In this document: in pieces, positions 10,930 to 21,188 of the stretch | Layout: every line of letters starts with the position of its first letter | Numbering within the stretch: the stretch's first letter is position 1 | From: Lunularia cruciata | Lineage: Eukaryota > Streptophyta > Marchantiopsida > Lunulariales > Lunulariaceae | Direction of reading: 5' to 3' | Assembly (NCBI GenBank): GCA_948567375.1 | Contig: OX419759.1 | Coordinates: 36,867,493 to 36,931,492 of the forward strand | DNA length: 64,000 nucleotides | Program-made: the position numbers and the translations under genes | The notes under the pieces: generated by a model | Seen by the model: only the letters and a program-made list of their open reading frames with translations | The model's database searches: none | What the model was told of the DNA's origin: nothing

Positions 10930-13900
10930 TATTCCCCCATTGCTAGTTGGTGATGTCCTTATCACCATGGAAGCTTCAAACTCCTAGATAAAAATTTGTG
11001 CATTTTAGAGATAAGAAAGAGGCTCCTAAGTGGTATCATGAAGGGAATACCCTTTCCAAAGGACCTTTAACTTAGTATGTTGTTGGAGGCCATGTTGAAT
11101 GTGGCAACATGTAAGGATACAATCAACTTCATACTCGTCATGATCATTGATAACCATGGGAGGAAGAGGGGGTTGGACACAAGAAGAAAAGGAAGATGTT
11201 TTAGAAACAAAGGGTTTTAACTTGGAAACATGAAAGACAAGGTGGATTTGCAAATGAGAAGGTAAGGCAAGTCATCAACGACAAGAGAAATGATTTGGAT
11301 GGCATCAAATGGACCTACCTAATTAGGAGCAAGTTTATGGACTTGGGTATCAAGTGGGAGAGGAAGGTTAATAAAAGAAAGCATGACCTTATCAACAAAT
11401 AGAAAAGTGAGATCACAATGGTGTTAGTCCGCATATGTTTTTTACAATTTTGAGCACAAGGAGATGAGATTTTGCTTTTTGTAGGGATTGTGATAATGTG
11501 TAATACCATGGGCTAGCCATATGATCTAGATGTGAAATTTGGTTTGGTAATATCTAGAGCAATGTTATACATGATGGTCAAAATAGATCAGATAGAAATA
11601 TCACCAAAAGAGTACTTCTACTAATAGAGTAGAAACCAAAATAGACTTGAGAACCTTAGAACCAATAGCTAGACATATGATTTAAAGGTGAGAATTGGTC
11701 TGGTAACATCTGGAAGGATGTTCCACATGATGGAATAAACAGATCAGAAAGAGGTATCACCAAAAGAGGACTTCTATAATAGAGTAGGAACCAAAATATG
11801 CCTAAAATCTTTGAAGGCAATTTTGGATGCTTAAACGGATGAATTAGGCTTAAAAATGTGCAAATTCCCCTCTCCCAATGGAAGAATGGATGGCCTTCCC
11901 TCCACCCTGGTTTGTCTCATTGAGATATTTCCAATGGTATCTTACTCACATGATTTTGAGACTCCTACAAGAAGATTCCCTAAAAGATTCCCTCCGGTCA
12001 AAGCTTGTTTGACCAACCAGATAGGACCTAGACCGACATGTCACCCATCCAAGTAAGTAATCCAAGGGTGGAGCTTGATGACATGTCACCTATCTATGTG
12101 CCTAATCCTATGGTGGAGCTTCCTTGGAGGAGATCCGATTTGCCTATATAATAAAGAGAAAGTGCTCCTTTGGGGCACCGAATGTTGAGTGTGTAGTTTG
12201 TAATTCTCTCTCTTCTCTTGTCATCGGAGTATTACATAATGGTGGTCAAGAAGATAAAAGTATGAGGGACATGAGATGGAGGTAGAGCAAGAAAGGAATT
12301 TAGAACAAGTATGTCTTGGCCAAAATGAAGGAAGAAGAAAGAGAATCTAGTGCTTACCTATTTGGGATTATTTTAGGAAAACTCAATAGTTGCAAGACAT
12401 TCATCCTAGTTGGTATTGTGAATGTTGACAAAGGCATGAAGCATATCCTCCAAAGTGCAATTTTCATATTCAATTTGTCCATCAGTTTGAGGATGATAGG
12501 CCGTGGACAAAGCATGCTTGGTGTTGAGTATCTAGAAGAGTGCTTGCCACAATTTTCTGATGAAAAAAGGATCATGGTCGGAGATGAGTGCACAAGGCAT
12601 CTCATGATGCTTGAAGATATTGACAAAGTAGATTTGGGTCAATGTTGGAGCATCCACTATATCAAAGATGAGTGCCAAATGGATTTGCTTATTCACAAGC
12701 ACCATAATTGCTATGTGACCTTGCTTTGTCTTGAGCAAGGATGTGATGAGATCTAAGCTCACATGTTCCCATTGAGTAGATGCGATGGGAAGTGGTTGAA
12801 GGAGTCCACTTGGTTTTTGGTTGCTAGCCTTGTCATATTGGCAACTCTCACAAGATCAAACAAACTCTCAAACATCTTTTGCCATATTTGGCCACCACCT
12901 TTGGCATTGTAAGGTACCCAAGGTCTTGTCTACACACATGTGACCAGAAATTGGTAAGTCATGGACTTCTTGAAGGTGCCCCCAAGTTGTAGATCACCCT
13001 TGGCTTGAACATAAATATAGTTTTCCTAGGATAGAAGGCCTTCCTTGAAGGAGAAGGTGTTGTATTACTTGTTATGTGCATCAAGACAATCTTATACTTT
13101 TTGAAACAAGGAGTCTTTTTGTAAAGCGGTCCTAAACTTGATTTGGACCTTGGAGTTGATTGACACTATCATAATTGCCATCATGATGAGAGGAAGAGAC
13201 CTCAAATTAGGTTGTTGTGATAGAGCATTAGGGATGACATGGAACCTATTAGATTCATACTCAAGTTTAAGGTCAAACAACTATACTTGTTCCTCTCATT
13301 GATGATGTCAACTCTTCATGTGTTCTAAATGTAATGTCTGCAACAAAGGTTTGTGATTGGTTTGCATGATTACTTGTTTCCCCAAGAAAAAAATACCTCC
13401 ATACCTTGTGGCATGTACCATTTCTAGTTGTTCTTGATCTAGATCAAAGTAATTCCTTTCTAAGGTGTTTAGTTGGTGAGACATAAAGGCAATAGGATGT
13501 AACTCACTTGGGAATTCATGCTACAACACGGCTCTAATGGCAAAGTTAAAAAGATCAAAATCAACCACACAAAGTAGTTGAGGACCATATGGTTGAAGAA
13601 TGGGTCTTGAAGACACCATATGTGTTCAGCTTTTAGAATGGTTCTTCATGCTTGGTGGTCCACTAAAAGCTTGAGTTCTTACCCAAGAGGTTGGTCAATG
13701 ATGCATCTAGATGAGCATAGTAATGGATAAACTATTGGTAAAAGCTTGCCAATCCATTAAATGCCCATACTTCTATGATATCCTTTGGAGTAGGCCTATT
13801 AGTAATGTCCTTGATTTTCTCTTCATTTATCTTCATCTCCTCCAATGAGATCTTGTGACCCAAGAAGGTAGCTTCTTTTTGCCAAAACATACACTTTGAC

Positions 13901-14112
13901 TTTTTGTAGTAAAATTTCCATTGACATAGTCATCTTAGGACTTCTTGCATGTGCTTTGTTCTACCTTCATCTTGCTATAGATTAAAATATCATCCAAGAA
14001 TACCATGTACCAATCTAATAGCCCATCCAACACCCAATGCATCTGATCCATGGAGATTGTTGGAGCATTAGTGAGCCCAAAAGGTAGAAATTTCCACTCA
14101 AAATGCCCATAT
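10930..14112 (-). pseudogene. B1 pol, C-terminal part (RT palm to chromodomain)
   Basis: On the minus strand this carries, from right to left, the RT palm with LPFGLTNAP and the catalytic FLDDILIYSK (about 13960-14070), the thumb, RNase H ending in the FHVIPNALS tether (13220-13270), the integrase zinc-binding and core region (about 12530-12900), and a chromodomain at the C-terminus. The chromodomain shows EYEVDCIL and KVLWKGY (11026-11253), with the polypurine tract and LTR next to it. Stops and frameshifts are frequent. A frame at 13935-14165 runs through the junction with the inserted B2 LTR and is chimeric, not a real protein. The chromodomain, iMet-type primer site and integrase type place it in the chromovirus clade. 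Confidence 0.85.
11499..12236 (+). mobile_element. Solo LTR of family C inside B1, with internal duplication
   Basis: It starts TGTAATACCATGG and ends GGAGTATTACA, flanked by perfect 5-bp target duplications TAATG (11494-11498 and 12237-12241). The B1 sequence rejoins cleanly across it. At 738 bp it is longer than the 601-608-bp family-C LTRs, because the first section is present twice in tandem (about 11511-11667 and 11668-11825, imperfect). It has a TATATAATAAAG promoter-like string near 12143-12155. The family-C LTRs at 20581 and 34141 are in the opposite orientation. Confidence 0.9.
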
Positions 14113-14574
14113 TGTGACAATATGGAGGTTATCGATGAGTTAGTCAACACTAAAAAATTAGCCAATAAGCCAAGTTAGCCTAAAATATTCTAGAAGCATC
14201 TAGGAAGCTTCTTGGTATCTTCCAAATATTTGATAATATGCATGCCAAGTGGTGATTCATAGGTGGAAGCTTCTTAGCTAGCTTAGCTTGTACGCCAAGT
14301 AGATGATTTCTAGAAGGAAACTTCTTAGGAAGTTTCCTGGCTAACTTAGCTTGCACGCCAAGAAGACAGCTTCTAGAAAGAAACTTCACCATTAGTTTGA
14401 CTTGCACTCTAAGAAATTGACTTTGAGGAAGCTTCTCAAGAGCCTTGTATATTTCCCTATAAATACCAAAGTCTAAGCTCATGTTAGGCATTTGGAGTTC
14501 CCTCATTTAAGCGTCCTAATGTGATCTTCCACTCCAATCTTCCATTCTCCTATTTTGCTCCTTGGTTTTTTATA
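14113..14574 (+). repeat. B2 5' LTR
   Basis: A 462-bp LTR starting TGTGACAATATGG and ending TTTTTTATA where the family norm is CTTTTACA, so the terminal CA is mutated. It contains repeated GAAGCTTC-like palindromes, and a TATA box TATAAATA at 14458-14465 followed by the transcript start region. Confidence 0.9.
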
Positions 14575-14575
14575 T

Positions 14576-14590
14576 TGGTATCATAGAAAG
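14576..14590 (+). other. B2 primer-binding site (initiator Met tRNA type)
   Basis: TGGTATCATAGAAAG directly follows the LTR. It resembles TGGTATCAGAGC, the complement of the 3' end of plant initiator tRNA-Met that is usual in chromoviruses, and differs at a few positions. Confidence 0.8.
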
Positions 14591-14799
14591 AATAGGATAG
14601 ATAAAATTTATGGACCACCAAATCCATTCCCACCAAACCATTGGGATTTTTGTGTCCATGTACTACACAAATATCATTTTACTCAATTCATCATCTCATG
14701 CTTTGGGCAATTTTTTTTGAATGCAATCATCTTGTTTGATGAACCCTTGGTACTTCTCATTGTAACATATGGAGAATGGTGGACATGTTTCATTTACAT

Positions 14800-15700
14800 G
14801 TTAACTTAGAGCAACTATAGGTAGTTTGATATAGTAGTAGTCATGACAACAATGCTCAAGGTTATCATTGCCATGCCATAAAAAATTGAGCACCTTACTC
14901 AATTGTTGGAAGAACAAGATCATCAATGACAAGAGCATGTAGCAAGAGCACCATTTTGAGAAGGCAAAGAGCAAGTTCAATTTCCAAAGCCCAAGGTATT
15001 TGAGGGTTAGAATCTCTTGAGTGTAATGGAGAATTTTGTGTTTGACTATGAATGTTATTTCAAAGCTATAAATCTTCAAGATGAACAAAAACAAATTCTC
15101 TTGGCTTCTAGCCAATTGGATGGAGTAGCAATGTTAGGGTGGCCTTTCAGGGTGGAGTAAGTTGAATGGCAATTTTTTTCACCAATCTTGATAGGGGAAA
15201 AATTCAAGGGTGCAATAATTGGTCAATTTTAAGCTATAAATGCTATACAAGCTGCACGAGATAGGTTGGTAGAGTTGAAATAGATTGGCTTTGTAAGAAG
15301 CTATATCATACAACTTCTAAATATATAGGAAGGTGAAACTCAAGATTGATTTGTGAGGGGCTTGAAATCATGAACCAAATTACAAGTGACTATGCAAGAG
15401 CCAAAACACTTGGCGGAAACCATGCAATTGCTGAATGCTTTGATTCCTTGGTTGCAATAACTTGGTCTTGACCTCAACCTCCATAGAACCTACCAATATA
15501 CTACACACAGGTGAAAGAGCCCACACCAATGGATATTGATGCCATCCAATGGAGACTACTTGGCACTATAGATAGAAAAAATTGCAACAAAATGGTGGTT
15601 ATTTTTATTGTTGCCAAATTAGATATCACATTGTTGAATGTCCACTCAAGAATGGGTGACCTCGAAAAATTTCCTAGATAGAGTTTGTGGAGTAGAATGA
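14800..15700 (+). pseudogene. B2 gag pseudogene
   Basis: In broken frames the plus strand parallels the B3 gag (50460-51328). There is an N-terminal helix-rich region, the central capsid-like Retrotrans_gag region (about 15130-15480, with the QAARDRLVELK-like stretch near 15250), and a CCHC zinc knuckle remnant near 15590-15660. Many stops and indels exclude function. In an intact element it would form the virus-like particle and bind the RNA. Confidence 0.75.
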
Positions 15701-16187
15701 TCAAGGAAACAAGGAATCCCAGTAGAAGATTTTGAGTTGCATATTGGGAATCTGATTAGTTCCAATGGGATTGAAGGCTTAACCTATGCAAGTTTGCTTG
15801 ACTTGTAAGGTATGATATCTGATTGTGATTGTAGGATTTTGGTTGATTTTGGAAGTTCAGAGGATTGTATGTCCATGTAATTAGCAAAATAATTATATAT
15901 TCCTATCAAGCCAATAATTGGAAGTATATAGATGATGGCGGTTGGTAGAAAGGGTTCTACATTATATACCTCACATCTTATTACATTCAAGATTGGGAAA
16001 GAGTATTTGGAGTGTATGAGGTTTGTAGTGATACCTCTACACTATGATTTTATTCTAGGTTTGCCTTGGCTTTAATGTCATAAGGTTCAATTTGATTGGA
16101 TCCAACAAAAAATTCAAGTACAACACCAAGGTAAGAATTACCATAGGTTGTATGGCACTTTTGAGTAAGACACTTAAGAATAATCCC

Positions 16188-16307
16188 TCCCAAGATGGGA
16201 AGTTTGTCAAGAAAGCAACCATAGAGCAATTTTTGAAGGAAGATATGTCCCAAGATGAGAATTTTATTAGTAAAACAACCATAGAGCAAGCTTTGGAGAA
16301 AGATAAG
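16188..16307 (+). repeat. Two 60-bp coding repeats in the B2 protease-RT linker
   Basis: Two in-frame 20-residue units begin SQDGKF and SQDENF, each followed by a T-IEQ motif. The same unit occurs about three times in B3 (49801-49966) and once in B1 (about 34908-34970), so the copy number varies between family members. Confidence 0.85.
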
Positions 16308-18855
16308 TCTGTTTTTGTGATGTGGATCAAGCCAATTGTGCATGGAGAATTTGAGGAGTGCAAGAAGCCTCATCAAAAGAAATGGTTGATCAAATAGTTC
16401 AACACAAAAACAATGAAGAATGCATATCCTTTGTCTCAAATTGATGACTTGCTAGATCAATTAAGTGGAGCACAATACTTCTCCAAGTTGAATCTTTGAA
16501 GCAACTATTGGCAAATTCCTATTGATAGAGAGGATGTGCAAAAGATTACCTTTTGCACAAGGTATGTGCACTTTGAGTAGAGAGTTCTACCTTTTGGGCT
16601 TACTAGTGCTCCAATAGTCTTCATGGATAAGATGCAATGGGTGTTGGATGGGTTATTAGATTGGTACATGGTAGTGTTCTTGGATGACATCTTAATTTAT
16701 AGCAAGATGGAGGTGGAACATGTAAATCATGTGTGAGAAGTCTTGAGATAACTACATCAATAGAAGTTATATTGCAAGAAGTCCAAGTGTGCCTTTTGGT
16801 AAGAGGAAGTTACCTTCTTGGGTCACAAGATCTCATTGAAGGGGATCAAAATAGAAGAGGAGAAAATCAAAGCTATTATTGATTGGCCTACTCCATAAGA
16901 TGCCACAAAAGTGCAAGCATTTAATGGATTGACAAGTTTTTATCAATGGTTCATCCACTACTATCCACATGTGGTAGCACTATTGATTGACCTCTTGGAG
17001 AACAACTCAAGCTTGCAATGGACCACCAAGCACAAAGAAGCATTCCTAAAACTAAAACATATGGTGTCTTCAAGACTTATTTGTCAACCATATGACTCTC
17101 AACTACCTTGTGTTGTTTAATTTGATACTTCTAACTTTACCATTGGAATTGTGTTGTGGTAGGAATTTCTAGATGGGTTACATCTCATTGTCTTTGTGTC
17201 TCATCAACTAAACCATGCAAAAAAGAATTACTCTACTCAAGATTAAGAACAACTAGCAATGGTATATGCCACCATGGTTTGGAGATATTATCTCTTGAGG
17301 AAACAAGTGATTAGGCAAACCGATCACAAACCCTTGTTGCAGATATTACATTTGGAGCACATGAAGAGTCAACATCATCAATAGGAGGAACAAATGCAAT
17401 TGTTTGAAATCAAACTTGAAAGCAAACCTGGTCAGTTCCATGCCATCCCCAATGTCCTATCATGATGACTTAATTTGAAGTCTCTTCCTCTTATCATGGT
17501 GGCAATTACAATAGTATTAGTCAACTCCAAAGTCCAAATCTAGTTTATGACAACTTTACAACAAGATCGCTTCTTTCAAATGGTACAAGGTCATCTTGTA
17601 GCATACAACAAGGAGTACAACACCTTCTTCTACAAGGAAAGTCTTCTATTTTGTGAAAATTGGATCTATGTTCCAACCAAGGATGATCTACAACTTGTGC
17701 ACCTTCAAGAAGCCCATGACTTATCAATTGTTGGTTGTATGGATGTAAACAAGACCTTGGATACCTCCAACACCAATGGTGGTGGTACAACATGGCATGA
17801 GATGTTTGAGAGTTTTTCTAATCTTGTGTGAGCTGCCAATGCAACAAGACCTACAACCAAAATTCAAGTAGACTTCTTTAACCATTCCATATTACCTCTA
17901 CTTGATGAGAACATGGGAGCTTAGATCTCATCACATCCTTGCCCAAGACAAAGCAAGGTCATATAGCAAATATGGTGTTTGTGGATAAGCTTAGTAAGCA
18001 AATCCATTTGGCACCAACCTTTGATATTGTGGATGCTCCAACATCGGTACAGATATGCTTCAACATTTTCTTCAAGTATCATAGGATGCCTTATGTACTC
18101 ATCTCCAACTGTGATCCTTGATTCATTGGAAAATTTTGGCAAGCACTCTTCTAGATACTTGGCACCAAACTTACCTTGTCCACAACCTATCATCCTCAAA
18201 TTGATAGAAAAAATAAATCAGCATATCACACCTTGGAAGATATGCATTGTGCCTTTGTTAATGTTCACTATACCAATTAGGACAAGTGTCTTGTAGATGT
18301 TGAGTTTGCCTACAATAATTCCAAACAAGCAAGCACCAAATTCTCTCCCTTCTTCCTTAATTTTGGCCAAGACCACTTGTTCTAGATTCTCTTCTTGCTC
18401 TACCTCCATCTTATGTCCCTCATAATTCAATCTTCTTGACCACCATATCTCAATCCCTAAACAAGCCAAATCTCATCTCCTTGTTGCTCAAAATTATCAA
18501 AAAAAAATGTGTACCAACACTATTGTGATCTCACTTTTCAACTTGGTGATAAGGTCATGCTTTCTTCTAGTAACCTACCCTTCCTACTTGGTACCCAAGT
18601 CAATAAACTTATTCCTAATTGGATAGGTCCATTTGATGTTGCCCAAATCATTTCTCTTGTTGCTTATTGACTTGCCTTACCTTCTCATACGTGAATTCAC
18701 CTTGTCTTCACATTTCCAAGCTAAAACCCTTTGTTTTTCTAATCAATCTTCCTTTTCTTCTTGTATCCAACCCCCTCCTCCTCCCATGCCTATCAATGAT
18801 CATGAAGAGTATGAAGTTGATCATATCCTTGCACGTTGCTACATTCAATATGGCC

Positions 18856-19546
18856 TGTAACACCCATTTGTGCATGTATGTGGTACTGTGATATTTAGCT
18901 TGGTATTATAACTACTTGAGAGATGTTATTTATATAGAGATAAATGATGGTTCTAAATTAGTCATGATTAGCTAAAGTTAGTCATAGCTAAGATAGAGGG
19001 GACCTTACTTTAGAGGAAGTGGAAAAGATGAGCACCACTATTTTGGATTCTAGTGTGTTGACTTGGTATTATTCCTAGGTGTTTGGCTTTGAGGAAAGAG
19101 TTGAGAACTCTTTGGCCCGCAAGCCTTTTTGTTTTGGATTCTTCTATAGTCCAAGGATAGCCCATGTGAAGGAATCCTTGACTTAGTGGTTGGGTCAACA
19201 TAAGATCACATGCTTGTGGAATATGCCCATGTGAATGGATATTCCTTTCTACTTTTTGACTTTACTTGACTTTTAGTCTAGTAACTTGAGTTACTACAGT
19301 AATTAGTAACTTTGGTACGTAACTATTTCACAAGTATATAAACAAGGGGTGAGGAGGTACTCATTATCCTTTCATTTGCAACTATCTTTCTCTCATTGAG
19401 TTCCCTAATGAGCAATGTCTTGAGTCTTGGAGGATTAGCCTTGGAGGAGTATGATGGAGTTGGGGTTCCTTGCCTTCTTAGTCCATGGTGCACTACCATA
19501 ATAGCCATCAGAGGTTCATCTTGAGTGCGAGACAGGCCAGCTCACA
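18856..19546 (+). mobile_element. Solo LTR of family A inside B2
   Basis: Starts TGTAACACCCATTTG and ends CCAGCTCACA, 691 bp, essentially the same length as the A1 LTRs (692 bp). It is flanked by 4-bp target duplications GGCC (18852-18855 and 19547-19550). The B2 chromodomain region continues on the far side. It retains the TATATAAAC promoter string (near 19335). A product of LTR-LTR recombination. Short open frames inside it, such as 19010-19201, recur in every family-A LTR and are not genes. Confidence 0.95.
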
Positions 19547-19707
19547 GGCCACAAACAATATATTGGGTACAAGGTCCTTTGGAAAGGGTATCTCTTTCAT
19601 GATGCCACTTGGGAGTCTCTTTTCATCTCCAAAATGCACAAATGGCCATCCAAGATTTTGAAGCTTCAATGGAAATGAGGATATCACCAACTAGCAATGG
19701 GGGAATA

Positions 19708-20193
19708 TGTAATAATATAGAGGTTACTAATGAGTTAGTTAAGACTCACAAAGTAGCAAATATGCCAAATTAGCCTAGAATATTTTAAAAGTATCTAGGA
19801 AGCTTCTTGGTATCTTCTAAATATTAGGTAATGTGCGTGGCAAGTGGTGACTCATAAGAGGAAGCTTTTTGGGAAACTTCATGGCTAGCTTAGCTTGTAA
19901 GCCAAGTAGGTGGCTTCTAGAAGGAATCTTCTTGGGAAACTTCTTGGCTAGCTTAGCTTGCATGCCAAGTAAGTAACTTCTAGAATGAAGTTTCTCAATT
20001 AGCTTGACTTGCACTATAAGAAAACTGCTTTGAGGAAGCTTCTTGAGAAGCTTCTTAAGAGCCTTGTATATTTCCTTATAAATACCAAAGCCTAAGCTCA
20101 TGTTAGACATTTGGAGTTCTTCTATTCAAGTGTCCCAATGTGATCTTCCACTCTGGTTTTCCATTCTTCTATTTCTCTCCTTGGTCTTTTACA
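19708..20193 (+). repeat. B2 3' LTR
   Basis: 486 bp, starting TGTAATAATATAG and ending GGTCTTTTACA. It has the same layout of GAAGCTTC-like palindromes and a TATA box as the 5' copy. Confidence 0.9.
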
Positions 20194-20580
20194 CATACCT
20201 TGTGCATAAGGTAATATTTTGCACATCCTTTATATCAATAGGAATCTACCAATAGTCGCTTTGAAGATCCAACTTGGAGAAATATCAAGTTCCACTCAAT
20301 TAATCTAGCAAGTCATCAATTTGAGGCAAGGGATATGCATCCTTCAATGTTTGTTTGTTGAGACCACAATAATCAATATAAGAGTGAAGTCTCCATCCTT
20401 CTTTGGAGCAAATAGTACATGTGCTCTCCAAGGAAATGTACTATGTTGTATACAATATAGTACATTTCCTTGCAGAGCACACGTACTATTTGAAGCTTAT
20501 CCAACTCCTTTGGTAAAAGCCAATAGATTAGTATACTCACTAGAGTACTTCTTGGCAATAACTCAACCTTGAAGGGCATA
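20194..20580 (-). pseudogene. B1 pol, middle part (protease-RT linker and RT fingers)
   Basis: This 387-bp piece of B1 lies between the B2 and C insertions. Read on the minus strand, it corresponds to B3 positions about 49255-49640, the end of the linker and the N-terminal RT region up to the palm. A roughly 27-bp palindromic patch near 20439-20475, where GTACATTTCCTTG appears in both orientations, has no counterpart in B3. Confidence 0.8.
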
Positions 20581-21188
20581 TATAATACCCCAAGGATAAG
20601 AGAACTCTCTAAGAAGAGATACAAGAGAAAATATAAGCTTCACATTCAATACTCTGATGCCCCAAAAGAGCACCTTCTCTATTTTATACAACAAAGAGGA
20701 TCCTCTCAAAGGAAGTTCCACCCTTGGATCAGATACATGGACTGGTGATATGTCAACTAGCTCCACCCTTAGACAAGTTGCCTGGATGGTTAACATGTTG
20801 GTCCTTGTGCTATTTAGTTGGTCAAATAGGTTTGACTAGAGTGAATCTTTAAAGAATCTTCTTGTAAGAAGCTGAAACTTGTATGGATGAGGTATCATTG
20901 GGAAGCTTTCCATGAGACAAACAGTTGGGTGGAGGGGATGAGAGAAGGAAAGATTTTTCTTCATAGAGGGGGGGAGTGTTTTCATTTTCAAGGCCTAATT
21001 CATCTATTTAGACCTCCAAAATTGGCTTTGAAGTTTTTAGACTATTTTTAGCTTTTGACTTATTAGTAGAAGTACTCTTTTGGTGACACCTCTATCTGAT
21101 CTACCTAGCCCATCATGCATAAAATCCCTCTAAATATTACCAAGCTAATTTTCACCTCTAGATAATATGTCTATCTGTTGATAATACA
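20581..21188 (-). repeat. C element 3' LTR
   Basis: 608 bp. The plus strand begins TATAATACCCC (TG mutated to TA) and ends GATAATACA. It aligns with the copy at 34141-34741. Landmarks are AGAAGAGATACAAGAG, a TATA-like string in the promoter region, TTTGACTAGAG, and the GGTGAAAATTAGCTTGGTAA block when read on the minus strand. Confidence 0.9.

Larger units (their letters stand above)
15700..19700 (+). pseudogene. B2 pol pseudogene (protease, RT, RNase H, integrase, chromodomain)
   Basis: Readable in shifting frames. The protease shows ILVDFGSSEDC (about 15835-15870), where LVDFG replaces the canonical LVDSG. The linker has two 60-bp coding repeats (16188-16307). In RT, FSKLNL stands for motif A (about 16480), then LPFGLTSAP and VFLDDILIYSK (16675-16715). 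RNase H residues lie near 17105-17350. The integrase zinc-binding region is near 17690-17850 and the core near 17930-18330, with SNCDP in place of SDRDP. The chromodomain EYEVDHIL (18810-18855) is cut by the family-A solo LTR and continues at 19547. Numerous stops and frameshifts are present. An intact copy would reverse-transcribe, integrate and be tethered to chromatin by the chromodomain. Confidence 0.85.
14113..20193 (+). mobile_element. B2: second family-B chromovirus, inserted in B1
   Basis: A complete but badly decayed gypsy element on the plus strand, in the opposite orientation to its host B1. It has a 5' LTR at 14113-14574, an initiator-Met primer site, gag, protease, RT, RNase H, integrase, chromodomain, a purine tract (GCAATGGGGGAAT, about 19695-19707) and a 3' LTR at 19708-20193. 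The target duplication is CATAT (14108-14112) against CATAC (20194-20198), and the B1 RT coding sequence continues across it. A 691-bp family-A solo LTR sits near the C-terminal end of pol. The two LTRs have diverged clearly more than those of B3 or A1, so B2 is an older insertion. Confidence 0.9.

Noticed and set aside
13935-14165. Open frame containing RT motifs with an unusual N-terminus
   Set aside because: The first part is the inserted B2 LTR and the rest is B1 RT. A chimeric frame created by the insertion.
19010-19201. About 62-codon minus frame repeated at 19010, 32523, 55954 and (plus) 58785
   Set aside because: It lies inside every family-A LTR. Recurrence comes from LTR homology, not from a conserved gene.
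20439-20475. Palindromic patch in B1 as a hairpin or regulatory site
   Set aside because: Absent from B3 and confined to a decayed coding region. More likely a local rearrangement.
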